A stretch of 64,000 bases of DNA. Source: an uncultured Collinsella sp. (GTDB lineage Bacteria; Actinomycetota; Coriobacteriia; Coriobacteriales; Coriobacteriaceae). Of this stretch, positions 18,436-27,550 are shown piece after piece. The stretch is from assembly GCA_900552685.1 (NCBI GenBank), contig USAJ01000008.1, positions 1 to 64,000 of the forward strand. The letters are read 5' to 3'. The notes beneath the pieces were generated by a model. That model was not told the DNA's origin, did not search any database, and was given only the letters and a program-made list of their open reading frames with translations. How positions within the stretch are numbered: position 1 is the stretch's first letter; each line of letters begins with the position of its first letter. A program made the position numbers and the translations under genes.

Positions 18436-19161
18436 TTACACGTGCTTCTTGTTCAGAATCACGCCGTTGGTGGTGTAACCCATGCGGTCGAGCGCTTCGA
18501 GCGCGGCGGCTCCCTCGGCTTCCTTCTTAGAGGAACCGGTGCCGCGACCCTGGCGAATGCCATCGATGAGCACCACGGCGGTAAAGGTGGGCGCATGTGC
18601 CGGGCCCTCGGAGCCAACGAGCTTATACGCCGGGGGCTCGTGACCGTCGGCTTGCACGCACTCCTGCAAAAACGACTTGGGGTTTGCAGGATGCTCGGCA
18701 CGCTCGGAAGCCAAATGCGGCTTAAGCGTACGATGGATAAACTCCGCTGCGGCATCCCAGCCGGCATCCAGGTACAGTGCGCCCACGAGCGACTCGTAGA
18801 CGTTCTCGAGCGCCGAATGCAGGCCGCGCGCACCGGTACCGGTCTCGGAGGCCCCAAAGATGATGATGTCGTCGATGCCCAGCTCGTGAGAAACCTCGGA
18901 CAGCGTGGCACCCGAGACAAGCGACACCTTCAGGCGCGTGAGCTTGCCCTCGTCAAACTCCGGATAGGACTCAAACAGGGAGCGTGCGACCACGGCGCCC
19001 AAAATGGAATCGCCCAAGAACTCAAGGCGCTCATAGCTGGCAGAAACCGGCTGGCCCTCGACTGCCGAGGGATGCGTAAGGGCCGCGCGCAGCAGCACTT
19101 TATTATTGAACTCGTGACCCAGGATTTCCTGGGCGCGCGTAAGTCGTTCAGACAAAGCCAA
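18436..19161 (-). CDS. rnc: Ribonuclease III
   Basis: Double-strand-specific endonuclease for rRNA and mRNA processing. 241 aa. The catalytic signature is ERLEFLGDSILG, with the second acidic cluster in LENVYESLVGALYLDAG. A C-terminal double-stranded RNA-binding domain runs from about PKSFLQECVQADG to the end (GSSKKEAEGAAALEALDRM). The start is TTG 19161 with GGGAGG eight bases upstream, lying across the acpP stop codon. Confidence 0.97.
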   Translation of the reverse strand: MALSERLTRAQEILGHEFNNKVLLRAALTHPSAVEGQPVSASYERLEFLGDSILGAVVARSLFESYPEFDEGKLTRLKVSLVSGATLSEVSHELGIDDIIIFGASETGTGARGLHSALENVYESLVGALYLDAGWDAAAEFIHRTLKPHLASERAEHPANPKSFLQECVQADGHEPPAYKLVGSEGPAHAPTFTAVVLIDGIRQGRGTGSSKKEAEGAAALEALDRMGYTTNGVILNKKHV

Positions 19162-19164
19162 GAC

Positions 19165-19407
19165 CTAGGCCTCCCTGGCGTTTTCGATCGCGTCGACGGC
19201 GTCGGCGACAGAATTGAGCGAGAGCAGAGTCTCGTCATCGATCTCGAGGTTGAACTCGTCCTCGATAGCCGTAACCAGCTGCAGGCGCTCGAGCGAGTTG
19301 GCATCGAGGTCGTCAAAGGTGGTCTCATCGCTAATTTCGGCAACATCGACGCCCAGAACGTCAGCAGCGACCTCGGCGATCTTGTCGAAGATTTCGGAGC
19401 GGTCCAT
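19165..19407 (-). CDS. acpP: Acyl carrier protein
   Basis: Carries acyl chains of fatty-acid synthesis on a 4'-phosphopantetheine arm. 80 aa and strongly acidic. The attachment serine is in DDLDANSLERLQLVTAIE, a variant of the usual GADSLD motif with Asn in place of Asp. ATG 19407 is chosen for the GAGAGGAAG site upstream. It lies between plsX and rnc, the classical order. Confidence 0.95.
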   Translation of the reverse strand: MDRSEIFDKIAEVAADVLGVDVAEISDETTFDDLDANSLERLQLVTAIEDEFNLEIDDETLLSLNSVADAVDAIENAREA

Positions 19408-19443
19408 AGCGCTTCCTCTCATAGTGCATGAATACCAAAAGAA

Positions 19444-19465
19444 TGGTACCGCCCGGGCGGTACCA
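19444..19465. promoter_or_regulatory. Perfect 22-bp palindrome between plsX and acpP
   Basis: TGGTACCGCCC is followed immediately by its exact complement, with no spacer. It is 37 bases before the acpP start codon. On the minus strand ATTCTTTT follows. It could be a regulator binding site for the lipid genes or a weak terminator. The sequence alone does not decide. Confidence 0.5.
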
Positions 19466-19521
19466 AGACACGGTTCTGATTCTACCCCACGACGTGCGCC
19501 CCAAGACGCATAACGCCGCTG

Positions 19522-20541
19522 TTATAAAACGATACCGTCCATAGAGTTGGCGACATTCTCGACCAGCCCGGCGCGCACGGCTTCGGCCGCCGCGAGCGTA
19601 CCGTTTTTAACAGCCTCGACCGAGGTGGCACCATGGCCGATCAGGACCACGCCGCGCAGGCCCAAAAGAATCGCGCCGCCCTTGGCGTCGCCCGAAAGCT
19701 TGGCTTTAATCTCGCGCATCTGCTTTTTAATGAGCAGCGCGGCGATCTTGGTGCCGAGCGAGGCCATAAAGGCACCCTTGAGTTCCTGCAGCAAAAACTT
19801 GGCAGCGCCCTCGGTGGCCTTGAGCGCGATGTTGCCCGACATGCCGTCGGCGACCACGACGTCAAAATTGCCCGACGTAAGATCGGTGCCCTCGCAGTTA
19901 CCAACAAAGCCGGGAACGGCGGCTTTCATGGCCGGGAAGCAGGCCTTGGTAAAGTTGGAGCCCTTCTCGTCCTCGGTGCCGTTGGCAAGCAGGCCCACGC
20001 GGGGATGCTCGATGCCCAGGACGACGCGGGCATAGGCGCTACCCATCTGAGCAAAACGCACCATGTCATCGACCTCCACATCGGGGTTGGCACCCATGTC
20101 GCACAGCACCGTCAGACCGCCGGCGCGATTGGGCAACGCATTGGTGAGGCACGGACGCACCGGCTGCTTCTTACCTTCGGCCTGATACCTAAACGGCGTC
20201 ACGTAGGCGGTGGCAGCGGCGGTCATGGCACCGGTCGAGCCGGCGGAGAAGAACGCATCCGCGTTGCCCTTCTTAATGGCGCGGCAAGAAAGCACGATCG
20301 ACGACTTACGCTTGGTCATCACGGCGCGAATGGGATCGTCATCCATGGCGATAACGTCGGGTGCCTCCAGGGCCTCGACGCGCGCATGGGAGGCGGCAAA
20401 GGGATTGACGATTTCGGCGGGGCCAGCTGCCAAGACCTCGATATCGGGATCGGCGGCAAGCGCAGCCTCGATACCATCGAGAACGACCTGAGGTTTCTCG
20501 TCTCCGCCCACAACGTCTACACAAACGCGAACGTTACTCAT
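19522..20541 (-). CDS. plsX: Phosphate acyltransferase PlsX
   Basis: Makes acyl-phosphate from acyl-ACP, the first step of phosphatidic acid synthesis in most Gram-positives. About 339 aa. Typical segments are VCVDVVGGDEKPQVVLDGI at the N-terminus, FFSAGSTGAMTAAATAY, TVLCDMGANPDVEVDDMVRF and LLANGTEDEKGSNFTKA. ATG 20541 (MSNVRV) has AAGGAG seven bases upstream. Neighbours rpmF and acpP give the conserved rpmF-plsX-acpP order. Confidence 0.97.
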   Translation of the reverse strand: MSNVRVCVDVVGGDEKPQVVLDGIEAALAADPDIEVLAAGPAEIVNPFAASHARVEALEAPDVIAMDDDPIRAVMTKRKSSIVLSCRAIKKGNADAFFSAGSTGAMTAAATAYVTPFRYQAEGKKQPVRPCLTNALPNRAGGLTVLCDMGANPDVEVDDMVRFAQMGSAYARVVLGIEHPRVGLLANGTEDEKGSNFTKACFPAMKAAVPGFVGNCEGTDLTSGNFDVVVADGMSGNIALKATEGAAKFLLQELKGAFMASLGTKIAALLIKKQMREIKAKLSGDAKGGAILLGLRGVVLIGHGATSVEAVKNGTLAAAEAVRAGLVENVANSMDGIVL

Positions 20542-20558
20542 ATACATGCTCCTTATAC

Positions 20559-20588
20559 AAAAATGGCCGACTCATTGAGCCGGCCATT
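20559..20588 (-). terminator. Terminator-like hairpin between rpmF and plsX
   Basis: On the minus strand AATGGCCGGCTC pairs with GAGTCGGCCATT (one G-T pair) around a short AAT loop, and is followed by five T. It lies 18 nt before the plsX start, so it may end rpmF transcripts partly and lower plsX expression. Confidence 0.7.
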
Positions 20589-20628
20589 GTGGTTCCATTT
20601 GGAACGGCATCGCATCCAGAGTATACCG

Positions 20629-20808
20629 TTACTCGGTAACGATAACCTCGCGGTCCTTGTAGAAACCGCAGCTGGGGCACACGTGGTGCGGAAGCTTGAC
20701 AGCGCCGCAACGGGGGCACGTGGACTGAGCCGCAGCCGAGATCTTCATGTTGGCGGAACGACGGGTGTGAGTGCGGATACGACCCTGCTTTTGTTTAGGT
20801 ACGGGCAT
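20629..20808 (-). CDS. rpmF: Ribosomal protein L32
   Basis: A 59 aa ribosomal protein. It begins MPVPKQKQGRIRTHTRRS, followed by the zinc-ribbon cysteines CPRCGAVKLPHHVCPSCG, and ends EVIVTE. ATG 20808 has AAGGAAGG upstream. It is a zinc-containing L32 (four cysteines), placed between the DUF177 protein and plsX as in many bacteria. Confidence 0.96.
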   Translation of the reverse strand: MPVPKQKQGRIRTHTRRSANMKISAAAQSTCPRCGAVKLPHHVCPSCGFYKDREVIVTE

Positions 20809-20872
20809 AGTGACCTTCCTTATGAACTATCCAGTGTGGCGATTACGCGCAAGTAGCGATACTACCACAGTT

Positions 20873-21427
20873 TTACTCATCAAGCTTGAGATTCTTCAAT
20901 GCTGCAAATGGATTTTCCGTGGCAGCGGCCCATTCTGCCTCTGCCTGGGCGGCGCAATCGCATTGCTCGACGTTGAGATTGCAGCCGCAAGTGGGGCACA
21001 GACCGCGGCAATCGGGCTTGCAGAGCACCACAAACGGGGTGTCCATAACGACCGCGTCATTGATGGGCTCACCCAGATCGACGATACGGTCCTCACCCAG
21101 GAGCTCGTAGCCGTCCTCGTAGGCCTCGGGATCCTCGGGTTCCTCAAAGAGGTAGAACTCCTCGATCTCGCCGGCGATATCAAACGAGGCGGGCTCCAGG
21201 CAACGGTCGCACTCGCCGGTGGCGTGCGCGCGGACCATGCCCGTGAGCAAGACACCGGTACCGGCATTGGTAAAGACAACGTCGTAGTCGATGCCGTCCT
21301 GAAGCTGGTACTCCTTCTCGCCCACCGTGTAGGTGGAGACATCGACCTTACCGGTCAGCGGATACGAATCTCCGGGAAACTCGAGCTGCTCGGAAAGATC
21401 GACGGTAACGCTCGGGAACTCAGCCAT
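20873..21427 (-). CDS. DUF177 (YceD-like) protein
   Basis: About 184 aa, acidic, in the YceD/DUF177 family that almost always precedes rpmF and is linked to 23S rRNA accumulation in plants and E. coli. The zinc-like motif is CDRCLEPASFDIAGEIEEFY, followed by LCKPDCRGLCPTCGCNLN near the C-terminus. The start ATG 21427 overlaps the stop codon of the upstream gene (TAATG), implying translational coupling. Longer in-frame starts run into that gene and are unlikely. Confidence 0.92.
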   Translation of the reverse strand: MAEFPSVTVDLSEQLEFPGDSYPLTGKVDVSTYTVGEKEYQLQDGIDYDVVFTNAGTGVLLTGMVRAHATGECDRCLEPASFDIAGEIEEFYLFEEPEDPEAYEDGYELLGEDRIVDLGEPINDAVVMDTPFVVLCKPDCRGLCPTCGCNLNVEQCDCAAQAEAEWAAATENPFAALKNLKLDE

Positions 21428-21924
21428 TACCACTGACCGTTCTGTTGGGCGGCACCCTCGTTGAGCTGCTGACGGCAACGGGTAACGGTGCCGGTCAGGC
21501 TCTTGAGGTTCTCCTCCAGGTGCGTAAAGACCTGCTCTGCGTAGTCCTCGGCAGCATAACGCGTCTCGCGCTCGTACTGCTGGGCACGATCGCGGATGTC
21601 GTCGGCCTGCTGCTGCGCAAGGCGGACGATCTCCTGCTCACCGGCAATAGTGAGGGCCTGCTGCTGAGCGTCAGCGATGATGGAATCGGCCTGAGCGGCG
21701 GCGGAAGCCATAAGCTCCTCGCGCTCCTTAAGGATACGGCGGGACTTCTGCCACTCCTCGGGATAGCTCATGCGGATCTCGTCGAGGATGTTGAAGAACA
21801 CGTCGGCGTCGATGACCTTGAACTGAGCGTTCTTGCCGAAAGGCGGCTTGGCTTCCTCGATCAGCCCTTCGAGCTCATCGACCAAGCTGACGATCCTATC
21901 GCCAGGAAAATTCTCGCCCGGCAT
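21427..21924 (-). CDS. Coiled-coil DivIVA-like protein
   Basis: About 165 aa. The N-terminal segment (RIVSLVDELEGLIEEAKPP, then VIDADVFFNILDEIRMSYPE) resembles the short DivIVA-like proteins seen next to coaD in actinobacteria. A long Ala/Gln/Glu-rich coiled coil of about 100 residues follows. No catalytic motif is visible. A scaffold role at the cell envelope is an inference from the family. ATG 21924 has AAAGGAG seven bases upstream. Confidence 0.75.
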   Translation of the reverse strand: MPGENFPGDRIVSLVDELEGLIEEAKPPFGKNAQFKVIDADVFFNILDEIRMSYPEEWQKSRRILKEREELMASAAAQADSIIADAQQQALTIAGEQEIVRLAQQQADDIRDRAQQYERETRYAAEDYAEQVFTHLEENLKSLTGTVTRCRQQLNEGAAQQNGQW

Positions 21925-21992
21925 CCGGTCTCCTTTCATAGGTAACATATCATCGTGCTAGTTTACCACATGCCACCAGGCAATAAGAAACG

Positions 21993-22490
21993 TCACGAAA
22001 AGCGATGTTTGAGCGCTTCGACCACGTTGGACGGGACAAACGTCGATACATCGCTGCCGAGCGAGGCGATCTGGCGAACGACCGAGCTCGAGATATAGCC
22101 GTACTGCGGCGCACTCATGACAAAGATGGACTCCAGCTCGCTATCCAGGCGATAGTTAAGGTCGGCCTGCTGCAGCTCATACTCAAAGTCGGTCATGGCG
22201 CGCAGACCCTTGACCACGGCCCCCGCCCCCTGCTCACGAGCGAAGTCGACCAAGAGGCCGGTAAAGGGCAGGACCTCGACGCCGTCGATATCGCCGAGCG
22301 CCTCGCGGGCCAGCGCCACGCGCTCATCGAGCATAAACGTGGTACCTACACCGTTTTTACCTTGCGACTCAGCAACAGCGACGATCACGCTGGGAAAGAT
22401 GCGGCGGGCACGGCGGATCACATCGATATGGCCAAACGTGATGGGATCGAAGGTGCCCGGGACGATCACGCGATTAATAGTGTCACTCAT
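21993..22490 (-). CDS. coaD: Phosphopantetheine adenylyltransferase
   Basis: Transfers AMP from ATP to 4'-phosphopantetheine in coenzyme A synthesis. 165 aa. Motifs are RVIVPGTFDPITFGHIDVI (the TxGH nucleotide-binding element reads TFGH), GLRAMTDFEYELQQADLNY, and SSSVVRQIASLG. ATG 22490 overlaps the rsmD end by eight bases and has GGAGGACGCCC upstream. The 61 residues upstream in frame are not part of the protein. Confidence 0.96.
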   Translation of the reverse strand: MSDTINRVIVPGTFDPITFGHIDVIRRARRIFPSVIVAVAESQGKNGVGTTFMLDERVALAREALGDIDGVEVLPFTGLLVDFAREQGAGAVVKGLRAMTDFEYELQQADLNYRLDSELESIFVMSAPQYGYISSSVVRQIASLGSDVSTFVPSNVVEALKHRFS

Positions 22491-23127
22491 GGGCGTCCTC
22501 CGGGGATACTGCCTCGTCATTTTCGTTAGCATCAGTGCCGCCGTCCTTGCTATCGCCGGCCCAGCGCAGCAGGTCGACCGAAGTGATGCCATAGCGCTTC
22601 TCGCGCACGGTCTCAAAGCCGGCCGGATGCGCGCCCGCGTCGGCGGCGGCATGCTCAAACAGAGCATAGGCACCTGATGTCAGCAGGCCCTGCTGGGCAA
22701 GATTCTGCAGCAGCTCCTCGACCGGCTCGGCGCCAAATGCGTAGGGCGGGTCGAGCAGGACCAAGTCGAAGGGACCACCCGGCACGCGGCCGCGCGAGGC
22801 GCTCGCCAGCATGTCGCCCGTGACCACGCGCCAACGCGCGCGGTCACGGCAGAGCGACTCGATATTCTTGGTAATGAGCCGCGCGGCGTTGCGATCGATC
22901 TCAAACGTCGTGAGCGAGCGGGCCCCACGAGAGAGCATCTCGATACCTAAGGCACCGGAGCCGCCAAAGGCGTCCAGCACACGAACCTCGTCCAAATCGA
23001 AATCGAATGCCGACATGACCATAGATGCGCACGCCTCGCGCACGCGATCAGTCGTGGGGCGGGTGACATCGCGACCACGGGGCTCCTCGATCTTACGACC
23101 GCGCCATTCGCCGCCGATGATTCTCAT
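22483..23127 (-). CDS. rsmD: 16S rRNA (guanine-N2)-methyltransferase RsmD
   Basis: Methylates G966 (E. coli numbering) of 16S rRNA using AdoMet. 214 aa. The start MRIIGGEWRGRKIEEPRGRD is characteristic. The AdoMet motif is VLDAFGGSGALGIEMLSRG and the catalytic motif is LVLLDPPYAFG. It overlaps recG by four bases (ATGA) and coaD by eight, so these three are one unit. The C-terminal 25 residues beyond the fold are acidic. Confidence 0.95.
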   Translation of the reverse strand: MRIIGGEWRGRKIEEPRGRDVTRPTTDRVREACASMVMSAFDFDLDEVRVLDAFGGSGALGIEMLSRGARSLTTFEIDRNAARLITKNIESLCRDRARWRVVTGDMLASASRGRVPGGPFDLVLLDPPYAFGAEPVEELLQNLAQQGLLTSGAYALFEHAAADAGAHPAGFETVREKRYGITSVDLLRWAGDSKDGGTDANENDEAVSPEDAHE

Positions 23128-25301
23128 CCTCCGCTGACCTCCTTAAAAATGTGTCGATATCGCATGGCGACCGCATCGCGCAGGGGGCGCGTCGCCACGG
23201 AGTCAAGGGTGCAAGCATACCGCAAGAGCTCGACCGCGTCCAAATGGGCCCATTCGATAAGATCCTCGTCGGCATCCAGGTCGACAAAGCGCAGGGTCAC
23301 ACCACCATGCTGGCGATAACCCAGGATCTCGCCTTCATGGCGCAGACGCAGGTCCATCTGGGCGAGTGTAAAGCCATCCGAGGTCTTTTCGAGCGACTGG
23401 AGACGTTCTTGTGCCGCCGAGGCGCCGCCATTGCCCTTGGAGTGCGTCATGACCAGGCAGGTGCCCGACACGCTGCCGCGGCCCACACGACCGCGCAGCT
23501 GGTGCAGGGCCGCCAAGCCAAAGCGCTCACCGTTCTCGATGACCATGACGGTGGCGTTGGGCACGTCGACGCCCACCTCGACCACCGTGGTCGATACGAG
23601 CACGTCGATCTCGCCGCGCTTGAAGGCATCGATCACGCGGTCCTTCTCCCCCGCCGGCATGCGGCCGTGAAGGCGCTCGATGGTAAGTCCCGGCAACGCC
23701 AGACGCAGTCGTTCGAGCTCGGTTGCCGTATCGTGCAGCGGCACGGGCACGGTCACGCGGCCCTCGTCGTCGCGGGCGATACCGGGCACGTCTTCCAGCT
23801 CATCGGCCGAGTCACTCGGCTCCACGAGTGGGCAAATCACATAGGCCTGCTGGCCCTTTTCGTGCGCCTCGCGAATGGCGCCGTAGGCCAGGTCGCGGCT
23901 CGACTCGGTGAGCACGCGCGTCGTGACGCCCGCTCCCGGAACAGGTCGATGGCGGATGATGCTCGTGTCAAGGTCGCCGTAGACCGAGAGCGCCAACGTG
24001 CGCGGAATCGGCGTCGCCGTCATAACGAGCAGGTCGGCACCCGGGCCCTTGGCACGCAGGGCATTGCGCTGGCCAACGCCAAAGCGGTGCTGCTCGTCGA
24101 TGACAACAAGCGACAGATGCTTGAACGCAACGGTATCCGAAAGCACCGCATGGGTGCCAAAGAGCACGTCAAGCTCGCCCGATTCCAGCTGGGCATGGAT
24201 GCGCTCGCGCTCTGCGGCCGGCGTGGCGCCCGTCAGAAGCGCCCAGGACATGCCGGCCTGCGAGAGCAGAGGGCCGGTCTTATCGGCATATTGGCGCGCC
24301 AGCACGCCCGTGGGCGCCATAACGCAGGCCTGCGTGCCGCTATCGGCAGCCACAGCCAGCGCGCAGGCGGCAACGGCGGTCTTACCGGTACCGACATCGC
24401 CAAGCAGCAGACGGTTCATCACGCGCCCGCCATCGCACATGTCATGCAGGATGTCTTGGAATGCGGCCTGCTGCTCGTCGCTCAGCGAAAACGGAAGGGC
24501 TTGCTTGAGTGCGGCCAGGTGCTCGCCCGCGGTGTGGGCATAGGGCACCACATCGACTAGGCCGCCATCGTTGCGCAGGCGAAGCGCCAGCTGAAGGTAA
24601 AGGCACTCCTCATAAGCAAGGCGACGTCGCGCGATATCCCGCTCAGCCATACTCGATGGAAAGTGGATCGATCGAAGCGCGCGGGCATTGCTCATCAGGC
24701 GGCGCTTGACGCGCAAGCGTGCGGGAATCGGGTCGAAGGGATTGCCGACGACCTCGAGCGCGCCGCTTACGATGCGGCGCATCCACGCCTGGCTCACGCC
24801 GTCACTCACATAATGGACCGGCAAAATGGTACCCGCAGCACGCCCTTCCTCGAGCTTTTCAAAGTGCGGAGAGGCCATCTGCTTAAAACCGTAGGCAAAC
24901 TCAACCTTGCCCATCACGGCCAGGCGGTCGCCCTGCTTAAGCTGCTGGGCAATCCAGGGCTGGCGGAAAAAGGCGACCTGCAGCACGCCCGTCTCGTCAA
25001 CGAGTGAGACCTCGGTCACCTGCATGCGCGGACGCGGCTGTTTTTGGACGATACGGTCGACCGTGGCGATGATGGTGCACACAGTACCGATGGGCGCCAT
25101 CTCGATAGACCAAGAACGGGTAAAGTCCAGGTATCGATGAGGGATATGGAGAAGGAGGTCCCCCACCGTCCGAATTCCCAGACGGCGAAGGGCCTCCTCA
25201 CGTTTACCCGAAACATATTTGAGTCGCGCGATATCCTCGTCGAGCGCATTGCTCTGGGCAAAGCGCTCCGAGACGCGCGGCACAGAGCACAGCTCGGACA
25301 T
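23124..25301 (-). CDS. recG: ATP-dependent DNA helicase RecG
   Basis: Superfamily 2 helicase that remodels stalled forks and Holliday junctions. 725 aa. The N-terminal wedge has an OB-fold (IGTVCTIIATVDRIVQKQPR). Helicase motifs are LLLGDVGTGKTAVAACAL (I), VVIDEQHRFGVGQR (II, DEQH), VMTATPIPRTLALSVYGDLD (III), VSTTVVEVGVDVPNATVMVI (V) and LHQLRGRVGRG (VI). It is cotranscribed with rsmD and lies nine bases after the FakA-like gene. Confidence 0.97.
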   Translation of the reverse strand: MSELCSVPRVSERFAQSNALDEDIARLKYVSGKREEALRRLGIRTVGDLLLHIPHRYLDFTRSWSIEMAPIGTVCTIIATVDRIVQKQPRPRMQVTEVSLVDETGVLQVAFFRQPWIAQQLKQGDRLAVMGKVEFAYGFKQMASPHFEKLEEGRAAGTILPVHYVSDGVSQAWMRRIVSGALEVVGNPFDPIPARLRVKRRLMSNARALRSIHFPSSMAERDIARRRLAYEECLYLQLALRLRNDGGLVDVVPYAHTAGEHLAALKQALPFSLSDEQQAAFQDILHDMCDGGRVMNRLLLGDVGTGKTAVAACALAVAADSGTQACVMAPTGVLARQYADKTGPLLSQAGMSWALLTGATPAAERERIHAQLESGELDVLFGTHAVLSDTVAFKHLSLVVIDEQHRFGVGQRNALRAKGPGADLLVMTATPIPRTLALSVYGDLDTSIIRHRPVPGAGVTTRVLTESSRDLAYGAIREAHEKGQQAYVICPLVEPSDSADELEDVPGIARDDEGRVTVPVPLHDTATELERLRLALPGLTIERLHGRMPAGEKDRVIDAFKRGEIDVLVSTTVVEVGVDVPNATVMVIENGERFGLAALHQLRGRVGRGSVSGTCLVMTHSKGNGGASAAQERLQSLEKTSDGFTLAQMDLRLRHEGEILGYRQHGGVTLRFVDLDADEDLIEWAHLDAVELLRYACTLDSVATRPLRDAVAMRYRHIFKEVSGG

Positions 25302-25310
25302 AGGCAGAGC

Positions 25311-26972
25311 CTACTCGATCGAGAAGATCACGGGATAGAGCGGCTGCTCGCCACGATGGGCGTCGATCTCCAGATCGGGCTGAGCCTCCTCGATGGCGTC
25401 GACGATCTCCTGGAAGGCCTCGTCGGATAGCTCCTCGCCGGCCAGAATCGTCAGCGCGTCGCCTTCCTCTTCCTCCTGCATGCGGTTGATGCAGTCGAGC
25501 GTGACCTGCTTCACGTCGGAACCGACCACGTCGATTGAGCCGGCGATGATGCCCATGACGTCACCGGAGTGAATCGGAGAGCCGTCCGAGGCGCTGGAGT
25601 CGCGCACGGCGCGGGTGACCTCGCCATCGCGGACCTCGCTGATGGCGTCGACCATGGCGGCAACGGCGTCCTCGAGCTCAGAATCGGGCAGGACGGCGAA
25701 CAGCGCGGAGAACGCCTGCGGGACGGTCTTGGTGGGAACGACGGCGACCTTCTTGTCGGTACAGGCAGAGGCTGCGGCCTCGGCAGCCATGCGGATGTTG
25801 CCGTTATTGGGCAGGATGATGACCGAGGTCGCGTTGACCTGGTCGACGGCGCCCAGCAGGTCGGCAGTCGAGGGGTTCATGGTCTGGCCACCCGAAACGA
25901 TCACGTCAACGCCAAGGGACTTGAGGATGTCGGCCTCGCCCGAACCAGCGGCAACGGCGACAAAGCCCAACGCCTTAGCGGGCTCGGCAGCCTTCTCCTG
26001 GTCCTCATGAATCTTGGCAGTACGGTCGTGAGCCTCCATCTCCATGTTGTGGATAAAGACCTCGTAGATCTGACCAAGCTGCAGCATGTGCTCGAGCACC
26101 AGGTTGGGGGTGTTGGAGTGCACATGAATCTTGTAGTCGGGGTAGGCGCCCACGAGCAGCTCGCAGTCACCCATAGAGCCCAGGAACTTAAGGCACTCGT
26201 CCTCGTCAAACGGGGCGTCGGCCTTAAAGAGGAACTCGTTGCAGTAGCGGAACTCCGAGCCCTCCCAATCGTCATTGGCCTCGATCTCAACGCGACCAAG
26301 GGCCGCATCGCGGGCAGAGCCAGCGGAATCAAACGTGGCGGAGAAATCCTCGACAACGGTGCTGCGGCCAAGCGCGGCGGCAACAAAGTTCTCCAGGAAG
26401 ATGGCAAAGCCAAAGGCGCCGGAGTCGACCACGCCGTTCTCCTTCAGAACGGGCAGCAGATCGGGCGTGCGGGCGACAGACTGGTAGGCCTCGACAACGA
26501 TGGCATCGAGCGCGTCCTCGGCCGAGAACTTCTTCTTTTCGCACTCGTCGGCCTTGGTCGAGACATCACGCAGCACCGTGAGGATCGTGCCCTCGATGGG
26601 CTTGCGGACGGCCTGGAAGGCGACCTTGACGGCACGACGGAACGCATAGGCGATGTTGGCGGACGTAATGGGATCGTCGGCAGAGACGAGACCCTCGGCC
26701 ACACCGCGCAGGATCTGCGAGGTGATGACACCGGAGTTGCCGCGGGCGCCCATGAGGGAGCCGTGGGTGATGGCGCCGGCGATGGCTTCCATGTCAGCGT
26801 CGGCAGGAAGGGCGGAGAGCTCCTTGGTCACCGAAGCGAGCGTGAGCGACATGTTGGTACCGGTGTCGCCGTCAGGTACGGGGAAGACGTTGAGCTTGTT
26901 GATCTCCTCGGCCTTGTCGGAAACAGCAGCCGCAGCGATCGGAAAACAGGTGCGAATGGTCTTTGCAATCAT
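25311..26972 (-). CDS. DAK2 domain fatty-acid kinase, FakA-like
   Basis: 553 aa. The N-terminal DAK2 domain has KLNVFPVPDGDTGTNMSLTL, the dihydroxyacetone-kinase-type ATP/Mg site, and GARGNSGVITSQILRGVAEG. The middle and C-terminal parts follow the YloV/FakA plan (VHVHSNTPNLVLEHMLQLGQ reads here as KIHVHSNTPNLVLEHML). FakA phosphorylates fatty acids carried by FakB, feeding PlsX/PlsY; plsX is nearby. The FakB partner is not in this window. It pairs with the upstream Asp23 gene, a common neighbour. Confidence 0.9.
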   Translation of the reverse strand: MIAKTIRTCFPIAAAAVSDKAEEINKLNVFPVPDGDTGTNMSLTLASVTKELSALPADADMEAIAGAITHGSLMGARGNSGVITSQILRGVAEGLVSADDPITSANIAYAFRRAVKVAFQAVRKPIEGTILTVLRDVSTKADECEKKKFSAEDALDAIVVEAYQSVARTPDLLPVLKENGVVDSGAFGFAIFLENFVAAALGRSTVVEDFSATFDSAGSARDAALGRVEIEANDDWEGSEFRYCNEFLFKADAPFDEDECLKFLGSMGDCELLVGAYPDYKIHVHSNTPNLVLEHMLQLGQIYEVFIHNMEMEAHDRTAKIHEDQEKAAEPAKALGFVAVAAGSGEADILKSLGVDVIVSGGQTMNPSTADLLGAVDQVNATSVIILPNNGNIRMAAEAAASACTDKKVAVVPTKTVPQAFSALFAVLPDSELEDAVAAMVDAISEVRDGEVTRAVRDSSASDGSPIHSGDVMGIIAGSIDVVGSDVKQVTLDCINRMQEEEEGDALTILAGEELSDEAFQEIVDAIEEAQPDLEIDAHRGEQPLYPVIFSIE

Positions 26973-26999
26973 GGGTATTTGAATCTCCGTTTTCGGATG

Positions 27000-27356
27000 C
27001 TAGTTCAGACGGCTCTTGAGCGCGTCGATGTGAATGCCGATCTTAAGGCTGGCGGGATCGATCTGGGCGATCTCCTGCAGGGTGAAGGCAACGGAGCTCG
27101 AAAGATTGTGGCAGACGGACTTCATGTTGACGCCGTTCTCGAGCACGACGTGAAGATCGACCGTAAGGCCGTTCTCGTCGGCGGAGACAAGCACGCCCTT
27201 GCGGAGGCGCTGACCGGCAAGCAGGCGCACGCTCTCGGCGCCTTGGAGCTGCTCAGCCATACCGACGACGCCATAGCACGTCATCGCGGCATAACCGGCA
27301 ATATCGGCAATAACGTCGTTCGAGACGCTCAGGCTGCCGTTAATGGTCTCAGACAC
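27000..27356 (-). CDS. Asp23/Gls24 family protein
   Basis: 118 aa, envelope-stress-associated Asp23 (DUF322) family. Features are ISNDVIADIAGYAAMTCYGV-like text near the N-terminus (NDVIADIAGYAAMTCYGVVG), GLTVDLHVVLENGVNMKSV and ALKSRLN at the end. GTG 27356 (VSETINGS) is chosen because AAGGAG lies seven bases upstream. In many Gram-positives it precedes the DAK2 gene, as here. Its biochemical role is unclear; membrane-associated scaffolding has been proposed for the family. Confidence 0.9.
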   Translation of the reverse strand: MSETINGSLSVSNDVIADIAGYAAMTCYGVVGMAEQLQGAESVRLLAGQRLRKGVLVSADENGLTVDLHVVLENGVNMKSVCHNLSSSVAFTLQEIAQIDPASLKIGIHIDALKSRLN

Positions 27357-27514
27357 AAGAATCTCCTTATCTGGTGCTCGCGGCACCATGTCGTGGGAGC
27401 AATCATTGCAATATTCTACAACGACCGCGCCATGTTGAGGTGGTGGGTCGCGGGATTACATCCTCGACACGAAATGTTGATATGGCAACGTTCGAGTCAA
27501 GTGGTCGCGGCATG

Positions 27515-27545
27515 AAAAAACCCGCCGCATAAGCGACGGGTTTTA
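27515..27545 (-). terminator. Intrinsic terminator after the tRNA-Asn pair
   Basis: On the minus strand AACCCGTCGC pairs with GCGGCGGGTT (one G-T pair) around a short loop and is followed by six T. It is a few bases beyond the CCA end of the second tRNA. Confidence 0.88.
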
Positions 27546-27550
27546 CAACC

